A stretch of 64,000 bases of DNA from positions 47,865,022 to 47,929,021 of the forward strand of contig OZ018408.1 in assembly GCA_963969595.1 (NCBI GenBank), read 5' to 3'. Positions 1 through 10,860 of the stretch are shown piece after piece; the first letter of the stretch is position 1, and every line of letters starts with the position of its first letter. The DNA comes from Neckera pumila (Eukaryota; Streptophyta; Bryopsida; Hypnales; Neckeraceae). A program made the translations under genes and the position numbers. Below the pieces are notes generated by a model. The model was not told where the DNA came from and did not search any database. It was given only the letters and a program-made list of their open reading frames with translations.

Positions 1-107
1 CAACCACTGGGAACTATTTGGATGCAACACACACACAGCATTGTCCTGAAAAAAACAAATTATCCTTCAAAGCCTTAAGCAGCAGGGTGCTACATGAAAA
101 CAAGCGA

Positions 108-1312
108 TCAATCCGCCTCAAGTTTTCGTATTGGAGGAATAACCGTCACGTCCAGTACCTGTTGGAGAGCATACTCTTCTTCATCCATATCAGCGCCATT
201 GGGCGAAGCATCCTCTTGCAGGACTTCCTTCTCATGCTCATCCATCTCATCTTCTGACTCTGAGCTGCCCTCCTCGTCAGTGGGCTCATACTCCTGGTCC
301 TTCCTTTTTCTCTTGTTGGGACTGAGTGACTCTGACTCGGAGTCCGACTTGTCTGAGCTGCTGCCCTCATCGTCCAGCACACTGTGTTCAAATTCTCAAT
401 TAGATTACAGGAAAATATAATATTCTCGTTATCTGCTTGCTTAATTCAGCACAAATTTGAACGTTTTTCAATTATTGCATCTGTACTTACCGCTCAAAGT
501 ACAAAGTCTTTCAAAACAGAAGCCAAGACAACGCAGTGTATGGCAATAAAGAACGCAATTGAAAAATTGTGAGAACAAAAACATTCCGTTTTTCAGTAAC
601 AGAGTGTCAGTCATACACGGTCTCCTGCCCTACTTGAGTTGCATTCCCACACAAAAACAGCAAAAAAGGAATTGACCAATAAAACTGACAAAGTAAACTC
701 TCCCTGCGATCCTTACTAACCCTAACTAGAGAATTAAATCTCTATCCAAAATACAGCATCATCTTCCCGGACATCAACATCATCTGAATGAGACTCACAG
801 ATTGCATACTCTCATACAAAAAACCCTTAAAAGAAAGAACAAAATCATGACACGAAATTTGCACGAAACCCACAAATTCACCTTCTCTTGCCGCTGACAG
901 ATTTCAGCCGCTCCGAGCGCCTACGCGGACCACCGCCTTGCGACTTCGAAGTAGTCCCTGCCTTGGCAACTTTGCTAGAGGAGGCTTGCGCTAGAGAGGA
1001 TGCCAAATTGGGAAGCTGAAGCGATGCAAGCATGGCCTTGTTCCTCTCAATGGTCTTGAGACGCTGCTTCTCATACTCTGTGATCTCCTCCTCCTCCTCC
1101 TGCTCCTCATCTTCACCTTCCTCCTCCTCTTCCACCTCTTGCTCTTCTTCTGATCTTTCCGCCTCCTCTTCTAGTTCATGCTCTTCATCACCACGCAACG
1201 ATTCTGCGTCGCCATCGCCAAACTTGCGACGCACCACGGGAGCCATGGGGGCTGTCCTGTCGGTTCTTCTGCGGAAAGCTTCGCAGTTAAGTTTAGTTCC
1301 ACCACTTCCCAT
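108..1312 (-). CDS. Acidic, probably nuclear protein, two exons, unrecognised family
   Basis: Read as two exons on the minus strand: exon 1 at 1312-882 (ATG at 1312, donor GT at 881-880) and exon 2 at 381-108 (acceptor AG at 383-382). The phases fit, giving about 234 aa. After a basic N-terminus there is a long Glu-rich stretch, then the motif EYEKQRLKTIERNKAMLASL, a Ser/Arg/Lys-rich part, and in exon 2 a Ser/Asp/Glu-rich low-complexity stretch with KRKRK, a possible nuclear signal. The YEKQRL...IERN motif recalls the N-terminal part of plant chromatin-linked proteins such as WDR76- or CDCA7-like proteins, but no catalytic or WD domain follows, so I do not name it. An open frame extends 27 codons upstream of the chosen ATG, so the start is uncertain. 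A TATA-like stretch lies about 90 bp upstream of the ATG on the minus strand. An extra exon between 382 and 880 is possible. Confidence 0.6.
384..880 (-). other. Intron of the acidic-protein gene
   Basis: Non-coding 497-bp stretch between the inferred donor (GTGAAT) and acceptor (ACACAG). No other feature is seen in it. Confidence 0.5.
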
Positions 1313-1499
1313 TGTGGCCAACGACGGCGTCCGGTGGACGGACACTCTCAAACCTCGTCTCTGAGGGGACCGACTGTTGGTCCAAAGCCACAAACACCAC
1401 CCAAATATAAGACATCGGTAACCTCCCTAATTGCACTCACCCTACTGCACAAGTTAAATCATTTAGTGCGAGAGTTTGAATAGTATGAGACTTGCACTA

Positions 1500-1800
1500 C
1501 ACTAAAAATGATATTTAGTGTAGTATGACATTTAGTGTTTTACCCCCCTACCAGCCACAACACTAAATCTGAATTGTAGCGGATTTAGTGTTGTATTGGA
1601 CTTCAATGTGCCGCCTCCGCTCCTATCGTCTCCTTCCCTAGCCTTTAACGTGTTCTAACACTAAATGTAAACCTTTTCAGATTTCAGATTTACTATAGAG
1701 CATATTTAGTGTTAGAAATTAGATTTAGTGTTACTTACTTATGATATTTAGTGTCAAGGTTCGTAATTAGTGTTGCCAACACTAAATATCATTTTTAGTG
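1500..1800. mobile_element. 301-bp MITE with perfect 22-bp inverted repeats, TA target
   Basis: The ends are 1500-1521 and 1779-1800, perfect inverted repeats beginning CACTAAAAATGATATTTAGT. Flanking TA dinucleotides at 1498-1499 and 1801-1802 fit a Tc1/mariner (Stowaway-type) target duplication. A CACTA 3-bp duplication does not fit (CTA against TAC). The inside carries many copies of TTTAGTGT or its complement, giving an array of short motifs in both orientations. There is no coding capacity. Confidence 0.85.
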
Positions 1801-1848
1801 TACTTTGGATCATCTCAGATGAATGTGATGTATTTTGTGTGAATCTTT

Positions 1849-1897
1849 GGATGAAATTCCGATGAAAATTGGATGAAATTCCGATGAAAATTGGATG
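1849..1897. repeat. 22-bp direct repeat, two copies plus part of a third
   Basis: GGATGAAATTCCGATGAAAATT occurs at 1849-1870 and 1871-1892 and restarts at 1893. The surrounding 1.8-2.4 kb stretch is AT-rich and shows no gene. Confidence 0.8.
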
Positions 1898-2449
1898 CTA
1901 ATACGTGGAATATATGAAGGATGCATGAAAGTTGGATTTAAGTTGTATGAAAAAAGTATGGCCTTCACAATATTGAATTTATCAAATTGATACTCCCAAT
2001 ACTGAATATCAATACTGAATATCAAAAAGTATGGTCCTCACTATGAATCGCCAAATTAGTGCCCCTCCCAAATTCTCGTAATTCTGGAATTCTTTTGGAT
2101 TTCAGTTTTTCATGTGGGTGCAACAATTGAATTAACTTGCATAGTGCAATTATGTAACCTTCCTAAAATCTTAGCAACTATCGTAATTCAGTTTGTTAGA
2201 GTATTGAATGTTTGATTTTGCTCATTTTTGAACCATTTTTTGGGGCACAAGTGGTAGCTGAGACGGACTGTTGATTCTACTAGCTATAATTGCCCAAGCT
2301 TGTCAATTTGGTAGATAGTGAGGTCATTGGCAGTACTGCTGAATCGGCACTACCTTTGCAACTTCTCTAATACAAACCTAGAAGCGCATCCTCGTTCTCC
2401 CCACCTTTTGAGAAAACCCATATGCATTGTCGGCTTACCTTGTCCCATG

Positions 2450-2457
2450 TATAAATA
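2450..2457 (+). promoter_or_regulatory. TATA box of the SRP RNA gene
   Basis: TATAAATA lies about 30 bp before the inferred RNA start. A CCCATATG stretch about 25 bp further upstream may be a weak upstream sequence element at the Pol III spacing of plant snRNA/7SL genes; the match is only partial. Confidence 0.55.
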
Positions 2458-2481
2458 GTGTTCCTGGCTCTCCTTCTTCCA

Positions 2482-2779
2482 TCCGAGCAGTGTAACGTCT
2501 GCTTGTCACCCGAGCGGGGGTAGGAAGGTGCGACAGTGAGGCGCCAGGCCAGGGCCTGCGAAGACGTGTTGAGGGCTTGCCTGCTCCAAACCTGGAGTCG
2601 CCGCGGCGATTCTATCGGAGGACGGGGTTGTCGTGGTGTTAGAATGGAAGGCCCCCCGTGAGGCGGGCAACCGAGCAGCGTTCACTTCCTGCTCTAGGTA
2701 GTGGAGGGACTAAGAGCCTGAATGTTATGCGCAGATCACCCTCTCTGGCATGCTTCCTCTCACCACATTTCCTTTTGTT
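2482..2779 (+). ncRNA. Signal recognition particle RNA (7SL RNA)
   Basis: This GC-rich island of about 300 bp in AT-rich DNA has the hallmarks of a plant 7SL RNA. The 5' end reads CCGAGCAGTGTAACG, followed by CACCCGAGCGGGGG and AAGGTGCGACAG, as in the Alu domain. The helix 8 hairpin is recognisable at about 2662-2680: GCGG, then a GCAA tetraloop of the GNAR type, then CCGAGCAG, matching the conserved SRP54-binding loop (tetraloop followed by AGCAG). T-runs at 2773-2783 would end Pol III transcription. The length fits plant SRP RNA. The RNA is the scaffold of the particle that targets secretory and membrane proteins to the ER. I assigned it from sequence motifs, not from a folded model. The 3' end falls at the border of the inverted duplication, and no second copy is seen near the right arm. 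Confidence 0.8.
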
Positions 2780-3280
2780 TTTTGGAACTTTGCAACATTA
2801 ATGTGGTGGCAGTTCTGCCGAGTCTTCTTTTCTTGCCAAGGACGACGACACACAAGCACAACAGTGAGAGTCCCTGTCTGTTGCAGTGCATTTTTTTGCA
2901 ACAGACTCACGCAGCATCTTTCCTTTGTGTTCTCTGATTTGACTCCTTCAGTTGCAGTTGTTCCATGGTGGGAGGAACACCATGTGTGGTGATCTTGCTT
3001 TTGGGTTTCTCATGTATTCCATATTGCAGATGCAGTTCTCGATCCCTTGATGGATTTCTAGCTTAATCGATCTTTGTTTAACAAGGCTCTCACTCACCAT
3101 TGTCCCGTTTGTTTTCTCCGATTTCCATATTGCACGCGCAGTTCTTCCATGGAGGATTGCTGTCTACGTCCTTTTCAAGAGACTCACAGCCTATGCTCCC
3201 CACTCACCATCTTCCGATTGTGCAGGTGCAGTTCTTCCATGGAGGATTACCATCTACTTCTTTTTTGAGAGACTCGATGC
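2750..3280. repeat. Imperfect tandem units of about 100 bp at the outer end of the left arm
   Basis: A block containing ACTCACCAT, a TTTTCTCCGATTTCC-like run and GCAGTTCTTCCATGG recurs at about 2880-2980, 3095-3155 and 3205-3255. The same blocks, with an extra copy, are found inverted at 58920-59300 in the right arm. Confidence 0.6.
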
Positions 3281-3442
3281 TTGAAATAGCTTCGTTTTTA
3301 CGGTTCCTATGTAGTGTACCAGCTTGTGAGGATTCGCGGATTGGATTTTCGGACTTCTCGGACGTTATTTGTAGAGAAAGGCTGAAAGCTAAATAAATCT
3401 TATAGAACCCTAGCGACAACTGCAGTTTCCCGCTGCCGCTGC

Positions 3443-4720
3443 TTATATCACTTGCAGAGGTATTTCTTGAATGTGAGACGTGGAGTACTTCGCGGTATGC
3501 TCATCTTTTTGGTATGTTATACTGATTAGACATGAACATGTTTCATTTGTACATATTGAATAATTGCCTTCATGCTTGTTGGCCGTCTTAATATCTTCCA
3601 GAACATCAAGAACTTGTGTTTTCTTACCAACCAAGTAAGTGTCGTTTCAAATTACAACGTTCAAGATAAAATATGCTCCAGTCCTAGCTCTACTTAGAAC
3701 CAATCCTAAGGGAGATTTGTTTGATAAGTTTGCCGGCATAGCCATTCACATCGACAATTGGACACTTCCCACTTCTCACCTTTCGGGACAATACCGTAGG
3801 TGCCAATTATAAAATCTCCACCAATTTATTGGACAACCCAGTAAATTGTTGCACAAGAGCATCACATTCTTATGTTCTATGAGTGCAATCTTCTTGCAGT
3901 TCATCTGACAATATACAATAAGAATAAGATGCGATGTGGATCCATTCAATTGTGGTTGATAATGGAGTTCAACATGTACTTGTTCATGCTAGCACAACTG
4001 TAAATCCAGGAGCACTATGATGATATTATAAGTGGTTGATAATATAAAAGTGATTGATGTTAGGGGCTTCCATCTTTAAAATTCAATTGGCAATGAAAGA
4101 GCGTGCTTCTCAAAGAATGAAGATGGTCGGGAATCTCTGAACACATGAATACTGTGATTCGTCCTTTGATAACCAAATGGACTTACAGTCCTGAGAGCTC
4201 CTTTCAAGAATGTTATGCAGCTAGCTCCATGAAATTGCAAGATACCTGAACTTGGTGAACGCATCAAGACAGGAAGTCCACCATGCATGGAAATGTTTTC
4301 AAATGACACATCTGAGGTATTTTTCTTCCCAACACTCTTCAATGTTTCAAAAAGATGAGTTTCATAATGTCTCTAATTTGACACCACATAGTTGCAATGG
4401 CACAGAATACCAAGCGTGCTTAAAATGATAGAGAATAACGTGACCAAAAGAGACACTCTAGAGTTCTGATTCCCACTAGATTACCATCCTGGTGAACCTC
4501 CTGATGATCCGCTGGAACCACTTGCCCCCCCACCGTAAGGATTCGGCATTCCCACATCACATGATAAGTATCCCTGCATAAAACACATTCAATGTCAGAG
4601 ACCTTGTTGGACACATAATCTTGTCCTTCCTTTTGCATAATGTGAAAGATATTGCCAACCAAGCTACTAGGTAATGAGGCTCGTTTTAACAAATTGCACA
4701 TTATTTTTTATTGTTGCTGG
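3443..4720 (-). CDS. Unrecognised multi-exon gene, left-arm copy
   Basis: Three coding-like pieces lie in order on the minus strand: about 4701-4430 (contains VSDIECVLCRDTYHV and HQEVHQDG), about 4342-4090 (contains ILQFHGASCITFLKGAL) and 3634-3443 (starts near GKKTQVLDVLEDIKT, ends IPLQVI and stop). The same pieces occur in the right arm in the same order, and the amino-acid reading is kept better than chance while the DNA differs. This argues for a real gene that was duplicated. I do not recognise the family; the two cysteines in CVLC and the CTNETCSC stretch are the only obvious features. Splice sites are not settled, and the reading frame of the middle part carries stops in places, so the copy may be broken. 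Confidence 0.45.
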
Positions 4721-6227
4721 CTTGATTGTTGTTACCAGACGTAATACCAATGCAAAATGACATTAGTAACGTACTACCAAAAACTAATCGTTCCAAATTT
4801 TTCTTTTGGTACCTAAATTGCAAAATCCGATTTGGGTATCTCGAAGACAAAGTTCTATTTGTCCTATCTTCAAATTTTTAGCAGTTGATCTTAATTATGC
4901 TAAAAGGTCATCATAGTCAAACATCACACTTTGACTTTGAGGGTAAGCTTGGGCACTGGTATCTCATTGGTGGCGTATCTTCTAAACCGTATTCTTTAGT
5001 GAGTCCTGAGCTCAATTACAAACGAGAGACTTTCCTACATTAGTTTCCATATCCTGTATTGACTTCATGCTATCCTTCTTTTCAGACTTTTTTGTCCATA
5101 GATGGAGTACGATTGAACAAGATCCCACCATTGAGATCATATGTGGTAACATGGAAACAATAAATTAAAAATTGTTACGGAGACAACATCCCTCACCCCT
5201 GCTGTCACGAGTTGTCATGGTTATTCTCATAACAAAGCTCTACTTGCACGTTTCATGTTCCACTTGCAAAGCATGTGGAATCTCTGAGTGAGAGGTGAGA
5301 GGATTTGAGAAGATTGGCAATACCCTAGGTCCACATTGAAACGGGCCAGCGTTAGCAGTGACGGATTCCACTGCGAAGGATGGCTTGGCGGAGAAGCTGG
5401 TGGCTTTTGCATACATGGAAGAGTCGACATTGGAGGACCCGAGTCCGTGAAAAAGGCTCCATTAAAGAACGTGTCCCCAATTGATCTCCAGTTCCAGTTT
5501 TCCCAACCGCCATAATCGTTTCCTCCGTCTGTCACCCGCTTCGTCACCTAAGGTAGAGGAGCCTCAACAGGTTACGGACCTGAAACAATCCTTTACAACT
5601 CCAAACAATTGTGGTGGCACTTAATGCAGACACTTGGGTAACTTGCAAGGGCTACTTAGATCATTTATTTATGATGAGCTACCATTTCCATAATTTTTGC
5701 GTGATTTGTTTAGTATCTCAATTACTGCGTATTATTATGAATTCAACTTAGTTGTAGTTGTCTCTGGTTACAGTAAATTTTGAGAAGATAACCACGCTTG
5801 TGAATGTGTTGACATACTTCAAGGTTTGAAGTATCCAAAATAGGTTCCTCCACTTGACGTCAAAATATATTTACATTCAGGAATGTACATGCAATAGCTG
5901 GCAGAAATCATAAGATAACCACACCTGATTGCAATACTTCAAATGCTCAGCATAGTTTCTATGAGTTAATGTTAAGATTTTTTAAGTGTGAAGGGGTTTC
6001 TTCTCCATCATTGAGTATGAATTTAGGCTCACCTCTTTTTAGTCGCTTGCATCAAGAGCCATAAAGCGATTGCCTTCACTAAGAATGGTGGGATTTTCAC
6101 TGCCCCCAATTAGCATACAGTTTCCACTCCACGTAGTCATTGTTAAAGAAGTGGAAGTAACCAAATCGACACCTGCAACATTGATTATGTGTACAGAATT
6201 TCAAAGTTATGTAAATTTCCATAGCTT

Positions 6228-6410
6228 ATGCATGGAAGACGCATTGGGCTTGTCATTTCAATTCGTGGGCGCAGCTGTTGCGGGTGTGTTGCTGGTGGAC
6301 AACAACGTTACATTGGAGTCCAGCTCCGCGGCCACAAACTCCTTCACAGCGGGGCTGGACGCGGCACAGGCCATCTTCTCTCCCGGCAAGGCTCCGTAGC
6401 CGCAGAGGGA
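6228..6410. other. GC-rich insert inside the pectate lyase pseudogene, possible gene fragment
   Basis: About 170 bp of clearly higher GC than its surroundings separates the third and fourth coding parts of the pseudogene. Open frames exist on both strands; the minus strand reads SPAVKEFVAAELDSNVTLL. This vaguely recalls the start of a glutaredoxin-like domain, but no CPYC-type active site follows. It may be a captured gene fragment. It is absent from the right-arm copy, which has a deletion here. Confidence 0.4.
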
Positions 6411-6453
6411 ACCAAAATGCTCCTCTACCAATATATGGAACCAATTCTGAGCC

Positions 6454-6749
6454 AAATCTTTTGAACCAAAATGATCCAATTCTGAACCAATTCTGAGCCA
6501 AATACGGTGACGTAGAGTCAATTCTTTTGGCTCAGAATTTTTTCAAAATGATCTTGCCCAGAATGATGCACATATGCAGGAGTGCAAAGTCAAATCTTTT
6601 GAACCAAAATGATCCAATTCTGAACCAATTCTGAGCCAAATACGGTGACGTAGAGTCAATTCTTTTGGCTCAGAATTTTTTCAAAATGATCTTGCCCAGA
6701 ATGATGCACATATGCAGGAGTGCAAAGTCAAATCTTTTGAACCAAAATG
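6454..6749. repeat. 138-bp tandem duplication, two identical copies plus the start of a third
   Basis: Units begin at 6454, 6592 and 6730. The first two read identically throughout, so the duplication is recent. Each unit contains the inverted words TCTGAGCCAAA and TTTTGGCTCAGA, so it can fold back on itself. Confidence 0.9.
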
Positions 6750-9724
6750 CTCCCGCATCGTATATAGACTTCAAAACCGGGAGTTGGATAAGTGGTGATA
6801 CCTCGGCATACGTTGGGTTAGCCCTGTTCCGAAGTGATTATACACCATTGTGACCTGCATCACGGAGTCAAAGGTGTCCTCTGGATGCGCGCCAAAGAGC
6901 ATGACCTGAATCAATGACACACACCATTGATACATAAATTATTATTGTACATGATCTTTTGTATACAACAATTCTAGTTGTGTTTTTGCATTTTGACATG
7001 CTTGACTTTCAATTCTATCCTAATGGGATCATAGCAAGGCTATCTCTGCATTGATGCCATAATGAGCTTTAAACCAGAGAATGATTCTTTGTCAAAACTT
7101 CCCACAATAAGATATATCTTTAACCCAATGATAAGCCTTGACTTTCCAAAAGTACTCCAAAAGTACTGCAAATCACTAGTGCAAACCCTAAAATCTCATC
7201 AACCCTTGCTAAGCACCTTTGGAATTGTCATGAATGAAAAGGAAACACGAGCATCTAGTTTTGCAAAGTGGAGCTCAATCTGAACAAGTGAGAGCTCAAG
7301 CCAATAAGTCCTCTCAGAGAATGTCAGAGTTCTAGGTCACTTCTTTTGGCTCAGAAAAACTTAGTGGAATTAATTTGTACTCAAAAAATGCCATGCCACT
7401 CTACGATTACAAGTGAATCAGGTTGAAAGCAACAGCATCCTTACGTTGTGATTTTCAATGTTGTTTCAACAAGGGTTTGTACTAGTGGAACCATAAAGAA
7501 ACATTCAGCTAACGAAAGGTTCAGCTAAAGAAAAGAACTACATATGACTGTTATAGTCCCATGCCACTATGACTAAGAACGAAATTGTTTGAAAACAACA
7601 ACATCCTCATGTTGTGATTTTCAAAAGTTTTTTCTATTAGCAACATGGATTTGCACTAGTGGAACAAGAAAGCAATTACGGAAAAGAATGGCATATGTCT
7701 ATTATCAATCATTCAAGCCTCAAAAAAAAGGAACTGCGCGTGGTGGTAGGGTGAACTCAGGTCCTAACCATGTTGTGGTCAGTGAAGTAGCAATTCGAAA
7801 CAGTAATGAACGTCGACGCTTCAATAGCACTAACCACATTTGTGGTACAATGCGCCAAATACCAATGATCCAACCACACATTTGTTGCGCCGAAGAGACT
7901 GACAGCACTCCCATTCGAGCCGATGGCCGAAATGTGACGGCAAGTCTCTCACCATGGCCGGCCCAGTCGGCACCAGATCAAACATCTTCACGCCGTGAAT
8001 GATCACATTCAAGACGTCTTGGATCGTGATCCCCGCTCCCCTAGCGATCTGCACGTTGAAGCCTCTCCCATTGATGGTCTTGTGGCTGTTCATAATCAGC
8101 TCCTGCTTGAGCTTGATGCAAGTGTTTTGGGAGAAGATGATCCACAGAGGCTCGCTTTGGATGATGGCCCAGCATACGGTGCCGAGTTCACGACGTCGTC
8201 GTCGCTGTTGTCCGTGACGACGTAGAGCGAGCCTTCTTTGCCTCCGATCGCGTTTCGCCCGAACCCTATTGCACAGTCGGCGAGAGACTGGCGGTGGGTT
8301 TCCCAGGCGCTGTCGCATTGCCAGCAATCGTCAATGGAGTTCCCCGTTTGGCACTCGGCCAGTTCTCGACGAACTACCTTTTCTCTACACGTACAACAAA
8401 TTGGCGTTCTCAGCAAATAACCCAAACAAGCACTAGTTGGAAAAGAGCCATGTGCAATACATTTTTGCAACGGGTTTGGAATGAACACAAGGTGATGGGA
8501 ATTTGAGATAATCGTTGCAGCAAGTCAAAAGACCATTGCAAAACGCGTAGAAGAACATGAGCATTATGGAGTCAGTGCAAACTGCTGCTGCAGAATCATT
8601 GCAAATATCTAGAAGTAAACCATGGCCAGAAGTATTGCAAATGAACGTTTTACTTGCAAGAAATTAGCATAGGTTTAGGGTTACCAACAATATGATGATG
8701 ACCAAAAGCAAAAGGGAGTAGCCAAGGCTGCGAAGAACAAATAGATTGATAGAAATGGAGATCAATGTGAAGCTAAACGTGGCAGGAGATCAGTCTTCAT
8801 GCGCAGAATCAGAGCCAAAATCAGAGATATCGTAAGAGAGCTCATTACTCTTTCCTGAATAGCTTGCAAATTAAGGCTAGAGCAACTAATACAGCAGTTG
8901 CAAGACTATTAAGGTGCAAGTAAATGACGATGGCATCAACATCACAATGTTGGTATTTTCAACACGATATTAATTAATTGTTTCAGTACTGGGTTCGCAC
9001 TAGTGACATCGAGATACTGGTTGGACTTACGTACGAGCTAAACATACGCTGTATAATCCATGAAAACAGGAGAGGACATCATTGGCAACACTGAAAATGA
9101 GGGACTTGGGAGAGTGCAGTAGGGTACACAGAAAACCTTTACAGAATACAAAAGAAAAGCTATGGCAAGTGGAAAAAATACCTTTGAGTTTCAGCCGATC
9201 GATGCCGAGCTCCAATCTAGATCATTCCATCACGGAAAACCTCACCTTGCCCGGTACATTGCAGCTGAGGAGGAGCAAGGATCAGCAGCAAAATAAGCAA
9301 CGCAAACAGCAGTTGCACCTCCATTTTTGCAGTAGGGTCAAGTCAAAGCTGGCAATGAGGATCAGAGGCCCTGCACAAGCACCTGGGAAGGCTTGAGCAG
9401 GACTCTAGCTAACTCTGTGCACATTGTCGTAGACTGAGCTAGCTAGGATGGCGATGGTGGAGGAATTATATTATTGAACTCGCTCCCACGCTATGCACAG
9501 TCTTTGCTTTGCCAAGCGCCATGGCTGAAAATATGCAGCAACTTAAGCTTACCTTCAATGAAAAACTGGGAAATCCATAGAATTGGAATGGACGGACCAG
9601 GTATCGATCGATCTTCGACGCATTAATTGTTGATGAAGCAAATATTTCAAGCACACGTATTGTCTGTACCTTTGGTTTCAGTCCTTCAAACAAGTCTAAG
9701 AACAAGACAAGCTCGTGTAAAGTA

Positions 9725-10281
9725 CCGCACGTGTGGTGGCTCTAGAATTGTGTGAAGCTTTGGACTCCTTGCAGCAGTGATCCCAGAACTAGTTTATAGA
9801 ATTCAGTGCAATATGCTACCTAGTTTAGGGAATTTTGTGCAGTATGCTACCATCAAGAGAGACTCACATCAACTTTGGCTACCTTGAGAGTGAAGGTAAT
9901 AAAACAAATAGAAAAGAAAGGATATTACAAGTTGTGAAGGATTATTGGGAGTACTATAACACAAAACTGATGGAATTGATGCTAATTCCAATGTGGAGGA
10001 AGTTGCAAATTGGCTATCAAATTCTTTTGTTTGTTGCAGTTTTGGCTAAAATGTCTCCAATAAAGGCCCTTATTTGCAATGTACTAGTAGCGCAAGGATT
10101 TTTTTGGTAGAAAACCAGCTAATTTTAGCCAATTTAAAGATCGTTGCCTTGTAGAGTTGTAGCAAATTGTCTAGTGTCGGCCACTTTCTTTGGCTTTAAT
10201 CATCTTCTATGATTCTAATGGCTAAGAGTATCTCTATTGCTCAAAGGAAACTACTAGACATGGACGCACTACACCAGAGTA
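9725..10281. other. Left-arm stretch without recognised gene
   Basis: AT-rich and only short open frames; nothing recognised. The corresponding part of the right arm carries additional insertions, so homology is interrupted here. Confidence 0.5.
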
Positions 10282-10371
10282 CAGTAGAACCTCTCTAAAA
10301 GGATAGGCCCGGGACCAGTCTAACAAGATTAGCTTAAAGAGTTAAAAGAACAAGGTAGGGAGGTTCTATTG
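10282..10371. mobile_element. 90-bp MITE with inverted repeats, TA target
   Basis: The ends CAGTAGAACCTCTCTA and TAGGGAGGTTCTATTG are near-perfect inverted repeats flanked by TA on both sides (10280-10281, 10372-10373). This is the common plant MITE type with GAACCTCT termini. A longer relative is present in the right arm at about 52031-52240. Confidence 0.7.
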
Positions 10372-10439
10372 TACAATGGCAACAATAGATTTTGCAATGT
10401 CTATAATTTTCATTTGAATAACTTTGGAATTGTTTTAAA

Positions 10440-10860
10440 TAGAATACTAGTGTGTCTTGTGCTGTTGTCACAATAAAAATAAAAATAAAAGTTATTTTTA
10501 AAATTTTAAAATTTTATAAAAAAATTGAAATTCAATAACTTGGAATAGAAAGCTTTATGCACAAAGGAGTGCAAAGACTTTGTGTCATGGCGTTTTGACA
10601 TGCAACATAAAAGGTATGTTTTGCTCAAATAAAAGATAATGTAATTTAATTTTTTTAATCATAAATAACTCAAAAATCCATCACTTTCACACCATAGGTT
10701 CAAATGATACAAAACAAAATCTATGCACCCCTCCTTGCAGAGAACTTGTCGATGGCACCATGAACTCAACCGGAAGACTTACCATTTCTTAGATCTCAAC
10801 TTAACAAACGAAACAAACAACTAACCTAATTTAAGGTATAGATTGCATTGTATGTGCATT
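10440..10860. repeat. Dispersed repeat also found at 16.9-18.2 kb and in the right arm
   Basis: Shares words such as CACCATAGGTTCAAATG, ATGCACCCCTCCTTGC and ACCTAATTTAAG with 16905-17880 and 17890-18170 (same orientation) and with about 51540-51960 (inverted). No coding capacity; probably a non-autonomous transposon family. Confidence 0.6.

Larger units (their letters stand above)
5227..9324 (-). pseudogene. Pectate lyase (family PL1) pseudogene, left-arm copy
   Basis: Exon 1 (9324-9246) encodes a signal peptide starting MEVQLLFALLIL. Exon 2 (about 8390-7770) has the plant N-terminal motif NSIDDCW, then [37 protein letters not shown] and [10 protein letters not shown]. Later pieces give [21 protein letters not shown] (about 6870-6790), CRFGYFHFFNNDY and GGSENPTI (about 6175-6040) and NWNWRSIGDTFFNGAFFT (about 5500-5440). 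Intact enzymes cleave de-esterified pectin in the cell wall by beta-elimination using calcium. This copy is broken: one frameshift after VVNSAP, a second after HFGH, and further frame changes in the last exons. The usual DGLVDAI region reads TNVVSAI, so acidic residues normally used for calcium binding are missing. A GC-rich fragment and a 138-bp tandem repeat sit between its third and fourth coding parts. Confidence 0.88.

Noticed and set aside
878..1483. Plus-strand frames opposite the acidic-protein exon (Ser-rich 110- and 101-codon frames)
   Set aside because: They are the complement of the Glu-rich coding repeat; splice sites and motif support only the minus strand.
1500..1800. Assignment of the first MITE to CACTA because its ends start CACTA
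   Set aside because: The flanking triplets differ (CTA against TAC), whereas TA fits on both sides; a Tc1/mariner-type target is more likely.
6253..6521. Glutaredoxin-like gene start in the GC-rich insert
   Set aside because: About 20 residues of weak likeness and no active-site motif; kept only as an unassigned fragment.
7830..8002. Frames of 76, 72 and 137 codons around the pectate lyase exon
   Set aside because: Shadow frames of the pseudogene, mirrored exactly in the other arm.
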